DNA of 64,000 nt from Progne subis subis. Its lineage: Eukaryota > Chordata > Aves > Passeriformes > Hirundinidae. The notes beneath the pieces were generated by a model. The model did not search any database. It worked only from the letters and a program-made list of their open reading frames with translations, and was not told the origin of the DNA. A program made the translations under genes and the position numbers. The stretch lies in contig JAKJHU010000153.1 in the NCBI GenBank assembly GCA_022316685.1, forward strand, positions 1 to 64,000. Reading direction: 5' to 3'. Shown here in pieces: positions 1-11,632 of the stretch. Position 1 is the stretch's first letter, and each line of letters begins with the position of its first letter.

Positions 1-854
1 GTCCTTCTTGAAGGTCGCAAAGAGCTCTCCCAGAGCTACGATTGCAGAGTAGGACACCCTTGAGCGGAGGTTGGTCACCTGGGGAATCATGAGGGGAAAC
101 ATAAGAATCACCTTGAAAAGAAAACCAGTTGCCTTACACAAAAATCCCAGGAAATCACAGTATTTCACGCTGTGTCCAGAAGAACATTAAAAGCACAAAA
201 AGGTGCAAAAAGCACAAGCACAAAAAGGTGCTTACTCTGGAACCGATTCCTGGCCTCAGGACCTGCTTACTGCAGGCCCCCCCAAAAAAAGACAGTTCAC
301 CAAAGCCTTCTACTTAACGCTTTGAGAATGTCCACTGCTCTGATTTTAGGCCTTCTTATTTGAAAAACAAAGAACCAAATGAAAGCAAAGGCTGCTTTCA
401 AACCATAAAGACAAACCTCATAAAGAGAAAAGAGTCATGTGGCACTGTTCAGAAAAGCAACACCAGCAGTTCAAGCACTCAGCCAGCATACAGAAAACAC
501 AGGCTGGACGTCTACCAACTAATTTGCAGGGTTGAATTACAGCTCGGGCAGAGATTAGGACTCTGGAAATAATGTAATTAGTGTCTCAGTTTGGCATTTG
601 CACACTGCATTATAATGGCACCTCACTCAAAGACCAGTGTCAAATACCCAACCTACCATAAATAGAGCTACATGTACACATAGATTCTGACAGATAGCTG
701 ACAGACGTTCGAAATATAAGGTCTAAAAACAGAAACGAAGGCAATCCCTGAGCACAAGTGGAGATGTACAAGCATGTAACTACTCTACACACTGTGTATG
801 AAGTATGGGAGACAATTCAGGACAGGGTTCTCACCTCGCTGGTAACAGCCCAGC
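1..854. other. Flanking host DNA, no gene seen
   Basis: AT-rich, non-repetitive-looking DNA with only short chance reading frames of 60-77 codons. I recognise no exon, RNA gene or mobile element. It ends at the AAATG target duplication of the next LTR. Confidence 0.5.
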
Positions 855-2313
855 AAATGTGTCTTGGTTTGGAAGACACATATTTGCTAGGGAGAGCAGG
901 GCCTCTCTAGGATTGGAAATTCCAATCCCCTCTGTCCAAGTAATTACAATTTAGAAAATTAAAGGGGTTTTTCAGAAAAGGAATAACAGTTCTTTGCTAG
1001 TTACTTATTAAAGAAATATAGTTATTGATCTAGTATCCATACTCAGCTGTGAAGAACAAAAACTCTCTAACAGTTTAAAGTTAGAAAGTGTATGTTTATT
1101 ACCGCTGGGCAGTATGGGGGATAGCTCCCTAATACGTGCTGTGAAATTCACAGGTAATTACAAAGCCTTTTATTTACAAACTGTTGAATACCCAAAATAC
1201 AAATACATATTCATACCCCCGTCACCTCCCATTCCTTGTTTCATATGCTCATTGGCAAAAAGAGTATTAAGCATGCGTACTTGTTTCCTGAAACGAGTCA
1301 GTCGGTCTGTTCTGGGGAGGGTCCATCAAAATGAGGAAGTAAGATGAGTCTTCCTCTTCTGACCTTTCTACCTTTTCAATGCATTCGTGACAAATTAGTC
1401 CTTGGTAGAACTTATAGTTTCCTGTGTTGAATGGGTCCTTTAAGCAGGAAGTCTGCAGCTATCTTATGTCCTATTTACCACATTTTGTTTTTCGTTACAA
1501 GCACAGCTACATAACATAAAGCTGACTAGCAAGGAGTTACTAAAATCCAGGATACCTTATCTAAATTCGGTGTCTGTTCACTGTGAACAAAGCTTACCTA
1601 TCTACTTCAGCTATTTCAGCAACTTCTTATCCTAACTTTCCTAAAATCCCTAATTCTTCAAATCTAGTGTCTCACTAGTAAATATGACAAGGCAAACAAA
1701 CAACAACTACAGCAATAATAATAAGCAGAACCAGGAACCTTGAGGAGCTTTGTTCCACAAAGACCAGGGCAGACTGATCTCTTGGGACTCCGAGAGCACC
1801 AAGCTGGAATGGTGGAAACTCCGGGGCTGGTGACTGGAAAGGCAGGATGTCCCCGGCAAGACAGGAGCGGGGTGTCCCAGCAAGGCAGGGGCAGGGGTGT
1901 CCCAGCAGGCAGGGGGGTGCAGGGGCTACAGCGTAGTCAAAACAAAAGGCAATGCTGAAGAAGCCGCGACTCCTGGGCAGGGCTGGCCCAGCTCCAGCAG
2001 GGCAGGCTGAAGCAGCTCAGAATTCCTGGGCACACAAGCAGATAGATGATGGTAGATCTCCCAGGACCGGACTTTCTGTTGACAGTAAGACTCCCACAGC
2101 AAAGAGCAGTCTTGCCGTCCTCTCCCATGCCCAGATCAAACAGCACACCCAGCTCCCATAGACCTGTCCTTTTTTCTGCCCCAAAACTCACATGATCTTC
2201 TCCCTCCTTTGTGTTAGTCAAGTACCATCTAAGTACTAGCATTTTGTTTCTTAGCAACTTACAGGGAAATATTCCTTAAGACAAAAAGGAACAAACATAA
2301 CCCCAACAAAATG
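855..2313 (-). mobile_element. ERVL-type solo LTR, split by a nested LTR
   Basis: The LTR spans 860-2308. On the plus strand it starts TGTCTTGGTTTG and ends CCCCAACA, and it is flanked by a perfect 5-bp duplication AAATG (855-859 and 2309-2313), the size expected for ERVL. Its two halves (860-1001 and 1675-2308) align with the 5' LTR of the ERVL provirus at 22849-23554, which fixes the orientation as minus. No internal retroviral sequence is attached, so it is a solo LTR left by LTR-LTR recombination. It is interrupted at about position 1001 by another element. Confidence 0.85.
997..1679 (-). mobile_element. Nested LTR-like insertion inside the ERVL solo LTR
   Basis: About 673 bp (1002-1674) break the homology between the outer LTR and its relative at 22849-23554. 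The insert is bounded by CTAGT on both sides (997-1001 and 1675-1679). Read on the minus strand it begins TGAGACACTAG, carries an AATAAA about 90 bp before its end (plus-strand TTTATT near 1094), and ends in TA rather than CA. The size, duplication and polyadenylation signal fit a solo LTR of another family. The family itself is not recognised. Confidence 0.65.
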
Positions 2314-2626
2314 TCACGAAGTCTACAAAGCAGGACTTCCAAAAGGGACCCAGCCTGGGTTTTGATGCTGAAGAGTCCCTTCTCCTTCAACTCCCTGAAA
2401 GGCAAGTACCAAAAGATTGAATTTTCTCTCCACCCAAGAACTAGGCAGCACCCTCTGAAATTACCAGGCTGGTAGTTCAGTCAAACAATGGGAGGTGCTT
2501 TTCAAGGAGTACGTAATGAAATTGTGGAACTCTTTGCCACAGATGCTGTGGCTGTCAAAAGCATACACAAATCCTAGAGGCAAAAAGAGGGCTTTCAGGG
2601 TCTTCATTTGTGGCCATTTAAGAAGA
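2314..2626. other. Short host segment between two ERV insertions
   Basis: About 310 bp of unique-looking sequence between the ERVL solo LTR and provirus A. Nothing recognised. Confidence 0.4.
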
Positions 2627-2630
2627 CAGC

Positions 2631-3293
2631 TGTAATAATACGATTGACCAAATTTTATAAATCAAAATTTTAGAATTTTATTGAGAGACAAAACGACAGT
2701 CTCTGATAGCTACAATTAAAAGGACAGCGTCGAGCCCAGGATCGGTGCTGGGTGAACGCGGTAACACACTCTGTCAGTATGTCACCCCCCAAGTTCACAT
2801 CTGTGGTTTGGAGCCGTCTCTTTTATACACTGGATCGCTGAGAGAAAATCGGGGCTCCGAGGTTCCCTCTTCGAGGCAGCCTCATTAGATATTCATGTTC
2901 GGGTTCTGGTGTTTGAAAGGATTTGCTCGGGAGACAGTGTCCTTAATTGTCGTGTCCAGGTGCGGTGTAGAGATGTTAATGTCAGGAGGAGACGGATGAG
3001 ATATCGATCTGGTGTAATCATTTGGTTCTCCGGGTTCTCCATCTCCCTTTTCCGTTGTCTTTGTTTCTCTCCTTAACGATTCCCGGCAGAGGTATCCTCG
3101 TGTCCCTCCTGTGTAATTCTTAGCATAGTTTTCTCGTGTCCCTCCTGTGTAACGTCTGGCAAAAGGAAATTCCTTGTACCCTTTTGTCTCAGTTAATTCA
3201 TAGTATATTTGATTAGAAATAAAACTTATATTTATAGGGGGTGAATTACATCTTATATCTTTTAACACGAATTAACTTTAGGACATATATACA
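2631..3293 (-). repeat. Provirus A 3' LTR
   Basis: Nearly identical to 10949-11628. The main difference is a short stretch (CTCTCCGTGCAGC) present in the right copy near 11500 and absent here. Read on the minus strand it starts TGT and ends TTATTACA. The high similarity of the pair argues for fairly recent integration. The left boundary is fixed by the TG/CA rule; the right boundary could be 3293 or 3296. Confidence 0.9.
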
Positions 3294-3297
3294 ACAA

Positions 3298-3311
3298 TCC
3301 CCCCCCTTCTA
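3298..3311 (-). promoter_or_regulatory. Provirus A polypurine tract
   Basis: On the minus strand this reads AGAAGGGGGGGGAT and directly precedes the 3' LTR. It is the standard position and composition of the primer for plus-strand DNA synthesis. Confidence 0.8.
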
Positions 3312-3450
3312 TCTTCACTTATTTAATTCGTGTTCCAGTTATAGCCTTTTTCCTCTTTTAAGATAAAAAAGCTTCTTAACTAACCGGTTTTTTCCCTTGT
3401 CTATTATTCATGCGGTATTCTTTCTTCCAATTCACCCCAATAAGTTTTCT

Positions 3451-4972
3451 CTACATTCCCTTCCTGTACTCGAGCTTCAAATTTTGCGAGTACTTCTGCG
3501 GCTCTACTTTCTTCTTATTTAATTTCATGATTTTTGAAACAGCATTATTTTTACTTAGTCCCCCTGAAGCTAACTCAGGGTCTATAGGTAGTGATGCAAT
3601 TTGCATTCCTTGGACTACTGTGTGAATTAGTCTGATAAAACAGGGTATTAGACATGGGAGAAAGATTAACTCAGCCACTGAACATAAAATGAAAAATCCT
3701 ACTTTCTTCTACCAGTTTCTTGATCCAAACAATTGGTCCTACCAGGAAGCCTGAAGTATTGAATTCCATTTTTGAACTGGCACATGAGCTACCTTTTTAA
3801 TTTAGTTAGTCCTAATTCCGTGGCAATTTCTTGTACCAGATCCAAAAAGGAGATTTTGCTAGAGGCAGGTAAGCTCCAATCACTAGATTGTCTTTCTAAT
3901 TGCTCGTACTGTTCGCTAAGTGTCCTCATTCTCTCCTGCTCCATCTTCTTCCTTTTTGCCTTCCAATTCTTGCCTTTTCAGTTCCAAGGCTACTCTTTGT
4001 ATCTTATTTTCTGGGTCTAATCCTTCCTCATCCTTAGAAAACAGAATACCTTATCTAATTTCAAGCAGACCCTTTATCATTATCACTTAGTAAGTCTAGC
4101 AGAATAGGTCTGCTGTTCAAGGAAGCTGCTCAAAGTTTTTCATTCTGTCCTACCCAATATGTTTTCCTATTGAGGGTACACATCTTTAATTGCTTTTATC
4201 ATAACACAATTTGTTTACTTGTAAATATCTTTACAAAGGTAGATTCTCTTTTACCCCCAATCCACACAGTTTTATTACATTCTCTACATATGGGGATTAT
4301 GGGTATGCTACTTAGCCCTCTCCTTTTCCTAGACATTGCCATCGGGTGATTGGCCTTTTCTTTTGTTTTGTTAATTTGGATCCCACTATCATTATATTCG
4401 CCGTTTACCCCCCTTTGCATTTTTGGACAGTTAATATGTACCTTAGGTTCTATATTTGGCCCGAGGTAGGCTCTAGCTGAGTCTCCTGCGGGTGTGTTTC
4501 TTTCCCCATTCTTTCCTTAGGGTTGAGGATGCCACTCGTGAGGTACACGGCTTGGCTCAGGATCACTAGGGTTACCCATAGGTGTATCCCTCTGCCCGTC
4601 CCTTCGCCCACGGGGTTGCCACCGGCAGCGGGGTAAACCATCTTCTTGGCAGCAAGGATATTCTTCCGGGCCCCCGTGGGTGCTCCTTTGAGCATACTGT
4701 CTTTTGTACTGTTCCCACTTGGCCAATTTTATCTGGTCGGCTATGCAGGGTACTTTTACTGTCTTCCTACACTCAATTACTAGTGGTTCTGCCTTTTTAT
4801 TCAATTTTCCCCTTATCCCATTTGTGAAGAAGTGGAACCACTCAAAAGAATCTAATTCTAAAAGGCCCGTTTCTGTGGCAATGTGTAGAAAAAGGTCTGT
4901 GAGCTTCCTTTCTTCCTTTAAACAATTTCCACACAAAACCCAGGGCTTGGCTCCCCAGTCACAATGAGTCAC
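3451..4972 (-). pseudogene. env: Provirus A env remnant
   Basis: The envelope glycoprotein gene lies between the integrase end and the 3' LTR. The surface-subunit part is an open stretch at 4517-4972 with many cysteines and tryptophans. Further fragments occur at 4450-4695 and 4199-4420. The transmembrane subunit end is at 3451-3678 and contains a hydrophobic segment of the type FLPCLIPCFIRLI followed by a charged tail. The same tail module is seen in provirus D env (45005-45850), which supports the assignment. Several frameshifts and stops separate the pieces and I cannot see an intact fusion-peptide region. It is a dead gene. Confidence 0.7.
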
Positions 4973-5089
4973 TCAAATTTGTTTCGCAATACTCGCACTT
5001 AAAGTGAACAAAAGGATAGCAGGGACACCCGCTTGGTTACAACTTAGCCGGTAAGCGCTGGTCATTGGGTTTTTCTGTGAATCCTCAGC

Positions 5090-6300
5090 TTTAAATCTCC
5101 TGGAGTTGAGGTGATTTTCTACTGTGGAGAGTTGTCTTGTGGTTCAATTCTTTTTACTCGAGACGAGTGGGTCCAGCCTCTTTCTGCTGTTTTCACAGCT
5201 GTGTCAGTGGTGAGGAGGACGAGGAAAGGTCCTTCCCAGTGAGGCGATAATGGTATTTCTTTCCACGTCTTGATCAGCACCTTGTCTCCTGGTTGGATTT
5301 TGTGAATGGCAAATCCTAAGGGTGTGCGCTGTGCTATTAGTCCATGTTTCCGGAGATCCTGTAAATTTTTATTAATTAAGACAAGATAAGACTGGATCTG
5401 GCAATCTTCTACTTGGGGTGTCCCACTGGCATTCCATGTTTATATGGCATTCCATATAACATTTCGAAAGGGGACAGACCAGATCCTGAATGGGGTTGTG
5501 TCCTAATGTTCAGGAGTGCTAAGGGTAGGCACTTTACCTATGACATCTTAGTTTCTAGCATAAGCTTTGATATCTGAGCTTTTAATGTCTGATTCATTCG
5601 TTCCACCTGTCCCGAACTCTGGGGATGTCAGGGTGTGTGATATTCCCATCTGATCCCGAGGGCATCCGCCAGATGTTTTGTGATTTTGGAGGTGAAGTGT
5701 GTTCCCTGATCCGAATCCATGGAGTTGGGATCCTATATCTAGGTATTATTTCTTCTAATAACCTTCGTACTACCGTCTGGGCTGTTGCCCAGGAGCTTGG
5801 AATGCCTCCACCCAGTGGGTCAATTGGTCCACTATTACTAATAAATACCTATGTCTTCTAATTTTTGGTAATTCGGTGAAGTCTACCTGAATTCTCCCAA
5901 AGGGGCGGTACGCTAAGGGACATCCCCCCGGTGTAACTTGCTTGATCCTAGACTTATTGATTTTCTGGCATATCATGCAGCCCTGGACCTCTTGCTAATT
6001 CAAAGACACCTTTACATCTAAAAAATTTTAGGAATTGTTCAGCTAATGCCTGGGTTCCCCAGTGGGTCTGGGAGTGCAATCTCCTTAGTATTCTCTGGGC
6101 ATAGGCTTTGGGGATTAATTCTCGACCATCAGGTAGCTTCCATTTTCCTTCCTCTAATGTTCCCCCTATCTTTTTGAATTCCTCAATCTCCTTTTCAGTG
6201 GAATGTGGGGGAAAGTTCTTGGGGGTCGCTCCTGGGATTCTCAGGGATGCTTAGTGTAAGAAGAGCTGCCCTTCTTGCTTCCTGATCAGCTAAGTTATTT
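5090..6300 (-). pseudogene. pol: Provirus A integrase region of pol, broken
   Basis: The integrase domain follows RNase H. Visible parts are the C-x2-C end of the zinc-binding domain and the first catalytic aspartate (motif QVDFTELP) in an open stretch at 5770-5976, the second aspartate near 5709, and a C-terminal module near 5190-5260 with the WEGPF / LLTT signature of gammaretroviral integrases (GPY/F module). Several stops and frame changes separate the blocks, so no continuous frame exists. Order and motifs leave little doubt about identity. Confidence 0.8.
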
Positions 6301-6308
6301 CCCTAGTT

Positions 6309-7336
6309 CTAAACTGCAATCCTGTTTGATGTCCCTTTACATATACAACGGCAATAAGCCTTTGGTTCTCTTATAGCTTTTAAGATCTGTCTTATCAGAT
6401 CTTCATGCACTAAACTTTTTCCTCGAGTGTTTATTAATCTTCTCCCAAATCTTTCCAAAGGTGTGTACCACCCCAAAAGCATACTTGGAATCAGTAAAAA
6501 ATGGTTCCTACTTTTCCTTTTTAGTTCCCTTAGAGCATGTAAAACCGCATAAAACTCGCATGCTTGGGCTGACCAAGATGCACTTAATGGACCCGATTTA
6601 ATTACCTCCCCTGTTTTCCCATTTATGATAGCATAACCTGACTTTCTTTTCCCTTCTATAACTCTGGCTGAGCCATCTACAAACCACTTTTCTCCTTCTT
6701 CCAATTCTTCATTCTCTAGATCTGCCCTTACCTTTGTTTGCAATTCTATCAAGTCAGAGCAATTATGGGTGGGCCTTCCGGATGCTTCCCCAAAAAGAAA
6801 CTCTGCTGGATTGTTAGCTTTTGTTGTCCTCAACTCTAATTCAGGGGCATGAATGAGAATGGCTTCGTACTTCAGGAGCTTTGTGTCTGTAAGCCATTTC
6901 TCTGCCTTTTGCTGCAAAATAGTTCTCACATCATGTGGGGTATAAATTACCAGGGGAGCTCCAAAGGTAATTTTTTGGCTTCCTCCACTAATAGGGCAAC
7001 TGCCACTATAGCTTGCAAACATGTGGGCCATCCCTTGCTTACCGGATCTAATAATTTTGAAAGGTAACTCACAGGTTTTTTATCCCCAGCCCAATCTTGG
7101 GTTAGGACCCTATGAGCTGTATGATTGTTTACATCGATGAATAACTGGAACCTTTTGTTCACATCAGGGAGGCTCCAGACAGGGGCTGCTATTAGGGCTT
7201 CTTTTAGTCGCTGTAATTCCCTGTCATCATGCTCAGTCCATTTTACCTTTTTTGTGGTTAATTTCTCATATAGGAATTTTACTTTTTCACTATACCCTTC
7301 TATCCATTGTCTGCAGTACCCCAGAAGCCCCAACAT
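6309..7336 (-). pseudogene. pol: Provirus A RT connection and RNase H, frameshifted
   Basis: Two overlapping open stretches, 6947-7336 (129 codons, RT thumb/connection) and 6309-7031 (240 codons, tether plus RNase H). The RNase H start carries the first acidic residue in WFVDGSAR, and the glutamate is in ACEFYAVLHAL. The region that should hold the next aspartate is read out of frame around 6465-6500, so a small indel has destroyed the active site there. The two stretches were once continuous with the upstream RT. The piece is homologous to 48200-49747 in provirus D. Confidence 0.8.
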
Positions 7337-8462
7337 TTGGCGGACCTGCCTTTTGTTCCTTGGGGGAGGTAATTCTAGTATACCAGACAGTCTTTCTGGG
7401 TCTAGCTTTTTCTCTTCCCTTGATCATCCAGTGCCCCAGATATTTCCCTTCAGGTTCCGTGAACTGCACCTTTTGCTTAGATACTTTTAAACCTTTTTCT
7501 CCCAAAAAGTTTAATAACTCAATGGTGCATTTTCTTACCTCTTCCTCTGTTTCTCCTGCAACTAGCAAGTCATCTACATATTGCAGGATTTTTGTCCCTT
7601 TTCTAGGGGAAAATTGACTTAGCAATTGCTCTAAGGCTTGTCCAAATAGGTTGGGCGAATCCACAAATCCTTGAGGCAGGGAGGCCCATCTCAGCTGTTG
7701 CTTACAATTTGTTTCAGGGTCCTCCCATTGAAATGCAAAGAAATCACGACTGCCTTCAGCTAAAGGGCAGGTCCAAAATGCATCCTTTAGATCTATTACA
7801 CTATACCATATATCCTCCGGGGAGACTCTGTTTAGAAGTGTGTATGTGTTTGCAACCACAGGAAATCGAGTTTTTGTTCTCTCATTTATTGCTCTCAGAT
7901 CCTGCACTAGTCTATAACTCCCGTCTGTCTTTCTTATGGCTAATATTGGGGTATTATATCTGGACATATATGGTTCCAAAATTCCTTTGTTTATTAGGTC
8001 ATCTATTATAGGTTTCAATCCTCGTCTCCCTTCTAGGGGAATAGGATACTGTTTCACCCTTATGGGGTCCTCAGGTCTCTCGATTTCAATTGAAATAGGA
8101 TCCATGTCCGGCCTCCCTGCTTCCCTCCCCATATGCCACACTTCAGGGTTAATTTTCTCCTCATCCTCACAGGTTAGTTTATATATACTGAACACTATCC
8201 GTGAATCTCTCACAATTAAACTAATACCTAATGCAACCATCAAATCCCTGCCTAACAGGTTATAATCAGCTTCTTCTACCAACAACATATCCCCTAAGCA
8301 GACTTTATTCTCTGATTCAATTTCTACATTTTTTACTATGGGAACCCTAAAAGGCTCTCTCTTAGCCCCTATGACTACCATAAATTCTTTGCTTACTTGG
8401 CACCCTGGAGGCAACTGTTTAAAAGCACTTTTTTCACCTTCAGAGTCTACTAAAAAATCCAT
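7290..8462 (-). pseudogene. pol: Provirus A protease-reverse transcriptase, 390-codon open frame
   Basis: The longest intact frame of provirus A. Residues about 1-100 are retroviral aspartic protease. Residues about 110-390 are the fingers and palm of reverse transcriptase, with LVQDLRAIN, VIDLKDAFW (first catalytic aspartate), LPQGF and the catalytic YVDD at 7569-7580. The frame continues upstream without a stop to the gag amber codon at 8547-8549. The protease active site is odd: at 8439-8447 the sequence reads D-S-E where retroviral proteases need D-T/S-G, so the protease is probably inactive although the frame is kept. Confidence 0.85.
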
Positions 8463-8546
8463 TTCTGTCCCCTTGGGTCCAATTTTGAGGGTTATTATGG
8501 GCTCCCTTGATGTTAAGGACCCTAAAATAAAGAGCCCCTGACATCC

Positions 8547-10274
8547 CTAATCTTCCTTAAATATCTTCTCATCTTTTATTCTTTTCTTGCAATCCTTTTT
8601 TATGTGCCCCTTTCTCTTACAATAGAAACATTCTGGTCCCTCTTCTTGATTACCAGGGGTCCTTTTTTGCGGACAGACTGGTCCTTCCGAGGGTCCCCTC
8701 CTTAAGGTTTTTCCCGTGATTTGGGGACGCTCCTGTTTCTGGGCTTCTCTCACAGCCGCCACCAGTACCCTAGCCTGTATTTTCTGTTTTTCCTTATCTC
8801 TCCTCATGTATATTTTCTGAGCTTCCCTTAGTAATTCCTGCAATCCCTTCTCTTGCCACCCCTCAATTTTCTCTAATTTTTTCCTTATGTCCTCCCACGA
8901 TTTAGCCACGAATTGGGTTTTCAACAGTACTTCTCCCACAGGAGAATCAGGATCCATCCCAGAGTATACTTGGAGACTTTTCCTTAATCTCTCCAACTAC
9001 TCTGTAGGGGTCTCCTCTTTTCCCTGACACTCTCCGAATACTTTGCTCAGGTTCTGTCCCCGAGGTACCGCTTCCCTAATTCCTTGGATTATTATATTTC
9101 TCATATCGATCATATTCCTTCTACCCTCTTCGGTCTGGGTGTTCCACTGAGGATCTTGGCTTGGCCGGGGGTACTTTGGGGGTTCCGGCACTCCCACTCC
9201 CTCATTCCCACTTGCCTTATCATTTCTCTCTCCTCAGTATTGAACAAAGACCTTAAGATTGCTGTGAGATCCTCATATGAGTAAATACTCGTTCCCAAGA
9301 ACTGATCCAGCCTCTCAGATACTCCTAAGGGGTCGTCCATAAGCTTTCCCATCTCTTTCTTAAAAGCTCTTACATCGCTGGTATTAATAGGGATGTTCAT
9401 GTACCTGATAATTCCTGGGGCTGTGGGCACTTCCCTTAAAGGGAAGAGGTTAGCTTTTTCACCTTCACCCTCACTTTCTACCTCATTCAATCTTTTTAAC
9501 TGTCTCCTAGTCCTCCTAGCGGGTGGAGTATGTTTAGCTTCTAATGAAACCAGCGGAGCTGGGGTTGCAGGGCTAAGGAACGCCGCTAAATCTAGCTCAA
9601 GCGGCTGGGTGTCAAGGAGCGGGGTCGGGGTCTGGGGAACTTGTGTTTTTCCCCAAGACGGTCGGGGAGCTGGCACAGGTTCCAGTGGAGGAGGGAGCTC
9701 GACCAGTGGGGACTGAGCCACTGCCTGTGAGGGCTGTGACTCCGGGGGAGGGGCGGATGGAAGTGGCGAGGGGCCGGGGGTCCCTTGCCCCAAGGGTTAC
9801 CCCGATCCCATGGGGTCCTGTGGGTTTCCCTGATTTGGAAGGGGAGGGGGCGAGGGCACAAGGTAGGGCGGAGGAAGGTTATCTAAAGGCTCCCACCTAT
9901 CACCCGAGGTGGTCCCGGGACCCCTTAGTTTCACTGGCAAAAGTCTAGCATCGATCCTTTCCCAGACCTGTGCATACTCATGTTCTTCTTTACTCCCTCC
10001 CTCCTTCACATAGTTCACTAATGCCGTGCAAATCCAAATATGGCCCGAAGATGGGCCATATTACATGGTCCCGAACTTCAACTCCTCCCCACACTTCTAT
10101 ACAGTAATGTATCAATTTTTTCTTTGACCTCCTTTTTCTTATAGAGCATTCCTCCCAATGTTCTAACATCCATCCCAAAGGACTTTCAATCGGAATTTCA
10201 GGGATTCCTTTAACGGTTCCCTTCTTGGACTTCCCTGTGACCTTTTCTTTTGTTTTACTTTTCCCTTGTCCCAT
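8547..10274 (-). pseudogene. gag: Provirus A gag, broken into several frames
   Basis: Begins at ATG 10272-10274 with MGQGKSK, which offers the N-terminal glycine for myristoylation of matrix. Open pieces follow at 9990-10274, 9797-10018, 9110-9793 (proline-rich p12-like region then capsid), 8997-9197 and 8547-8996. The last piece contains the capsid end and nucleocapsid with one CCHC zinc knuckle at 8589-8630 (C-x2-C-x4-H-x4-C). It ends in TAG, after which the same frame runs on into protease. That arrangement is typical of gammaretroviral stop-codon readthrough. Frame changes and one stop between the blocks inactivate it. Confidence 0.85.
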
Positions 10275-10927
10275 AGTGTCGGTTCACCAGTTACTGGCCC
10301 TTTAAGGGTGATGGATCCCTCTTGGGGTTTTCCTGGTGATTACGAGCTCTCTTTCTCCTGCTTACTCTCCCCTGGACCATTCCTGGTCTGAGGCTGAAAG
10401 GTTTACCAGTCCCGGAACTCCTGTAAGGACGTACCTTTCCCTTTCAGCCTTCCTGTGACCGATCCCCCCTCTGAAACTCCCCGAGTTTCTGGGCTTGACG
10501 TGTGAGGTGCGTGTTTACCCCCAAAACTTTCGCTTCCCCTACAACCGACCACACCCCTCGCGGGGAAGTGGAACTGCGGTTTTGGGGTCCCCACTCGCTT
10601 CGTGATAAAATCAGGTCTCGCTCACACGCTCAGTCACTCCCACTCAACCACGCAATACTTACGATCCTTTTCCTGTTCTTCGTGCACGTAGATTTTTACG
10701 AGTTGATCTTCTTCGCCACGGTTCCGGAGGTTCTGTTCCCCAGACCTCCCCGAGTTCCCTGAGAGCTCTGACCTTGCCTAAGTCCCTTTTAAGTGTGGCT
10801 TTTTGGTTTTATGTTCGTCGTGTGGCCGATCGGTCCCACACGACCCCGCCGGCTCTGCCAGGCCGCTGAATTCAGCAGGGCGCCTCCTGGTCAGAGATAG
10901 GGGTCCGAGGGTCCCAATATCCTGCCA
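10275..10927 (-). other. Provirus A 5' leader
   Basis: About 650 bp between primer site and gag start; would contain the splice donor and packaging signal. No gene. I did not identify individual signals. Confidence 0.6.
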
Positions 10928-10945
10928 ATCACGTCAGGGTCACCA
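10928..10945 (-). promoter_or_regulatory. Provirus A primer binding site, tRNA-Trp type
   Basis: On the minus strand TGGTGACCCTGACGTGAT lies 3 nt after the 5' LTR. It matches the complement of the 3' end of tRNA-Trp with one mismatch (CCT for CCC). tRNA-Trp is the primer of avian leukosis-type viruses. Proviruses D and E, which are related in gag and pol, use a tRNA-Pro-like site instead. Confidence 0.85.
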
Positions 10946-10948
10946 GAT

Positions 10949-11628
10949 TGTAATAAATACGATGGACCAAATTTTATAAATCAAAATTTTAGAATTTTAT
11001 TGAGAGACAAAACAACAATCTCTGATAGCTACAATTAAAAGGACAGCGTCGAGCCCAGGATCGGTGCTGGGTGAACGCGGTAACACACTCTGTCAGTATG
11101 TCACCCCCCAAGTTCACATCTGTGGTTTGGAGCCGTCTCTTTTTATACACTGGATCGCTGAGAGAAAATCGGGGCTCCGAGGTTCCCTCTTCCGAGGCAG
11201 CCTCATTAGATATTCATGTTCGGGATCTGGTGTTTGAAAGGATTTGCTCGGGGAGACAGTGTCCTTAATTGTCGTGTCCAGGTGCGGTGTAGAGATGTTA
11301 ATGTCAGGAGGAGACGGATGAGATATCGATCTGGTGTAATCATTTGGTTCTCCGGGTTCTCCATCTCCCTTTTCCGTTGTCTTTGTTCTCTCCTTAACGA
11401 TTCCCGGCAGAGGTATCCTCGTGTCCCTCCTGTGTAATTCTTAGCATAGTTTTCTCGTGTCCCTCCTGTGTAACGTCTGGCAAAAGGAAATTCCGTGTAC
11501 CCCTCTCCGTGCAGCTTTTGTCTCAGTTAACTCATAGTATATTTGATTAGAAATAAAACTTATATTTATAGGTGGTGAATTACATCTTATATCTTTTAAC
11601 ACGAATTAACTTTAGGACATATATCACA
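10949..11628 (-). repeat. Provirus A 5' LTR
   Basis: The 680-bp partner of 2631-3293. On the minus strand it starts TGTGATATATG and ends TTATTACA, followed by spacer ATC and the primer site. Its outer edge abuts the CAGC duplication (11629-11632). Confidence 0.9.
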
Positions 11629-11632
11629 CAGC

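Larger units (their letters stand above)
2627..11632 (-). mobile_element. Provirus A: full-length gammaretrovirus-like ERV
   Basis: A 9.0-kb provirus read on the minus strand in the order 5' LTR (10949-11628), tRNA-Trp-type primer site, gag, protease-RT-RNase H, integrase, env, polypurine tract, 3' LTR (2631-3293). Outside the LTRs I see a 4-bp duplication CAGC (2627-2630 and 11629-11632), the size made by gammaretroviral integrases. All genes are broken by stops or frameshifts, but every expected module is present in order. Its gag and pol are clearly related to proviruses D and E further right, although the primer site differs. Confidence 0.9.

Noticed and set aside
860..2308. The solo LTR as the missing 3' LTR of the ERVL provirus at 17.5-23.5 kb
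   Set aside because: It has its own perfect AAATG duplication on both sides, so it is an independent insertion.
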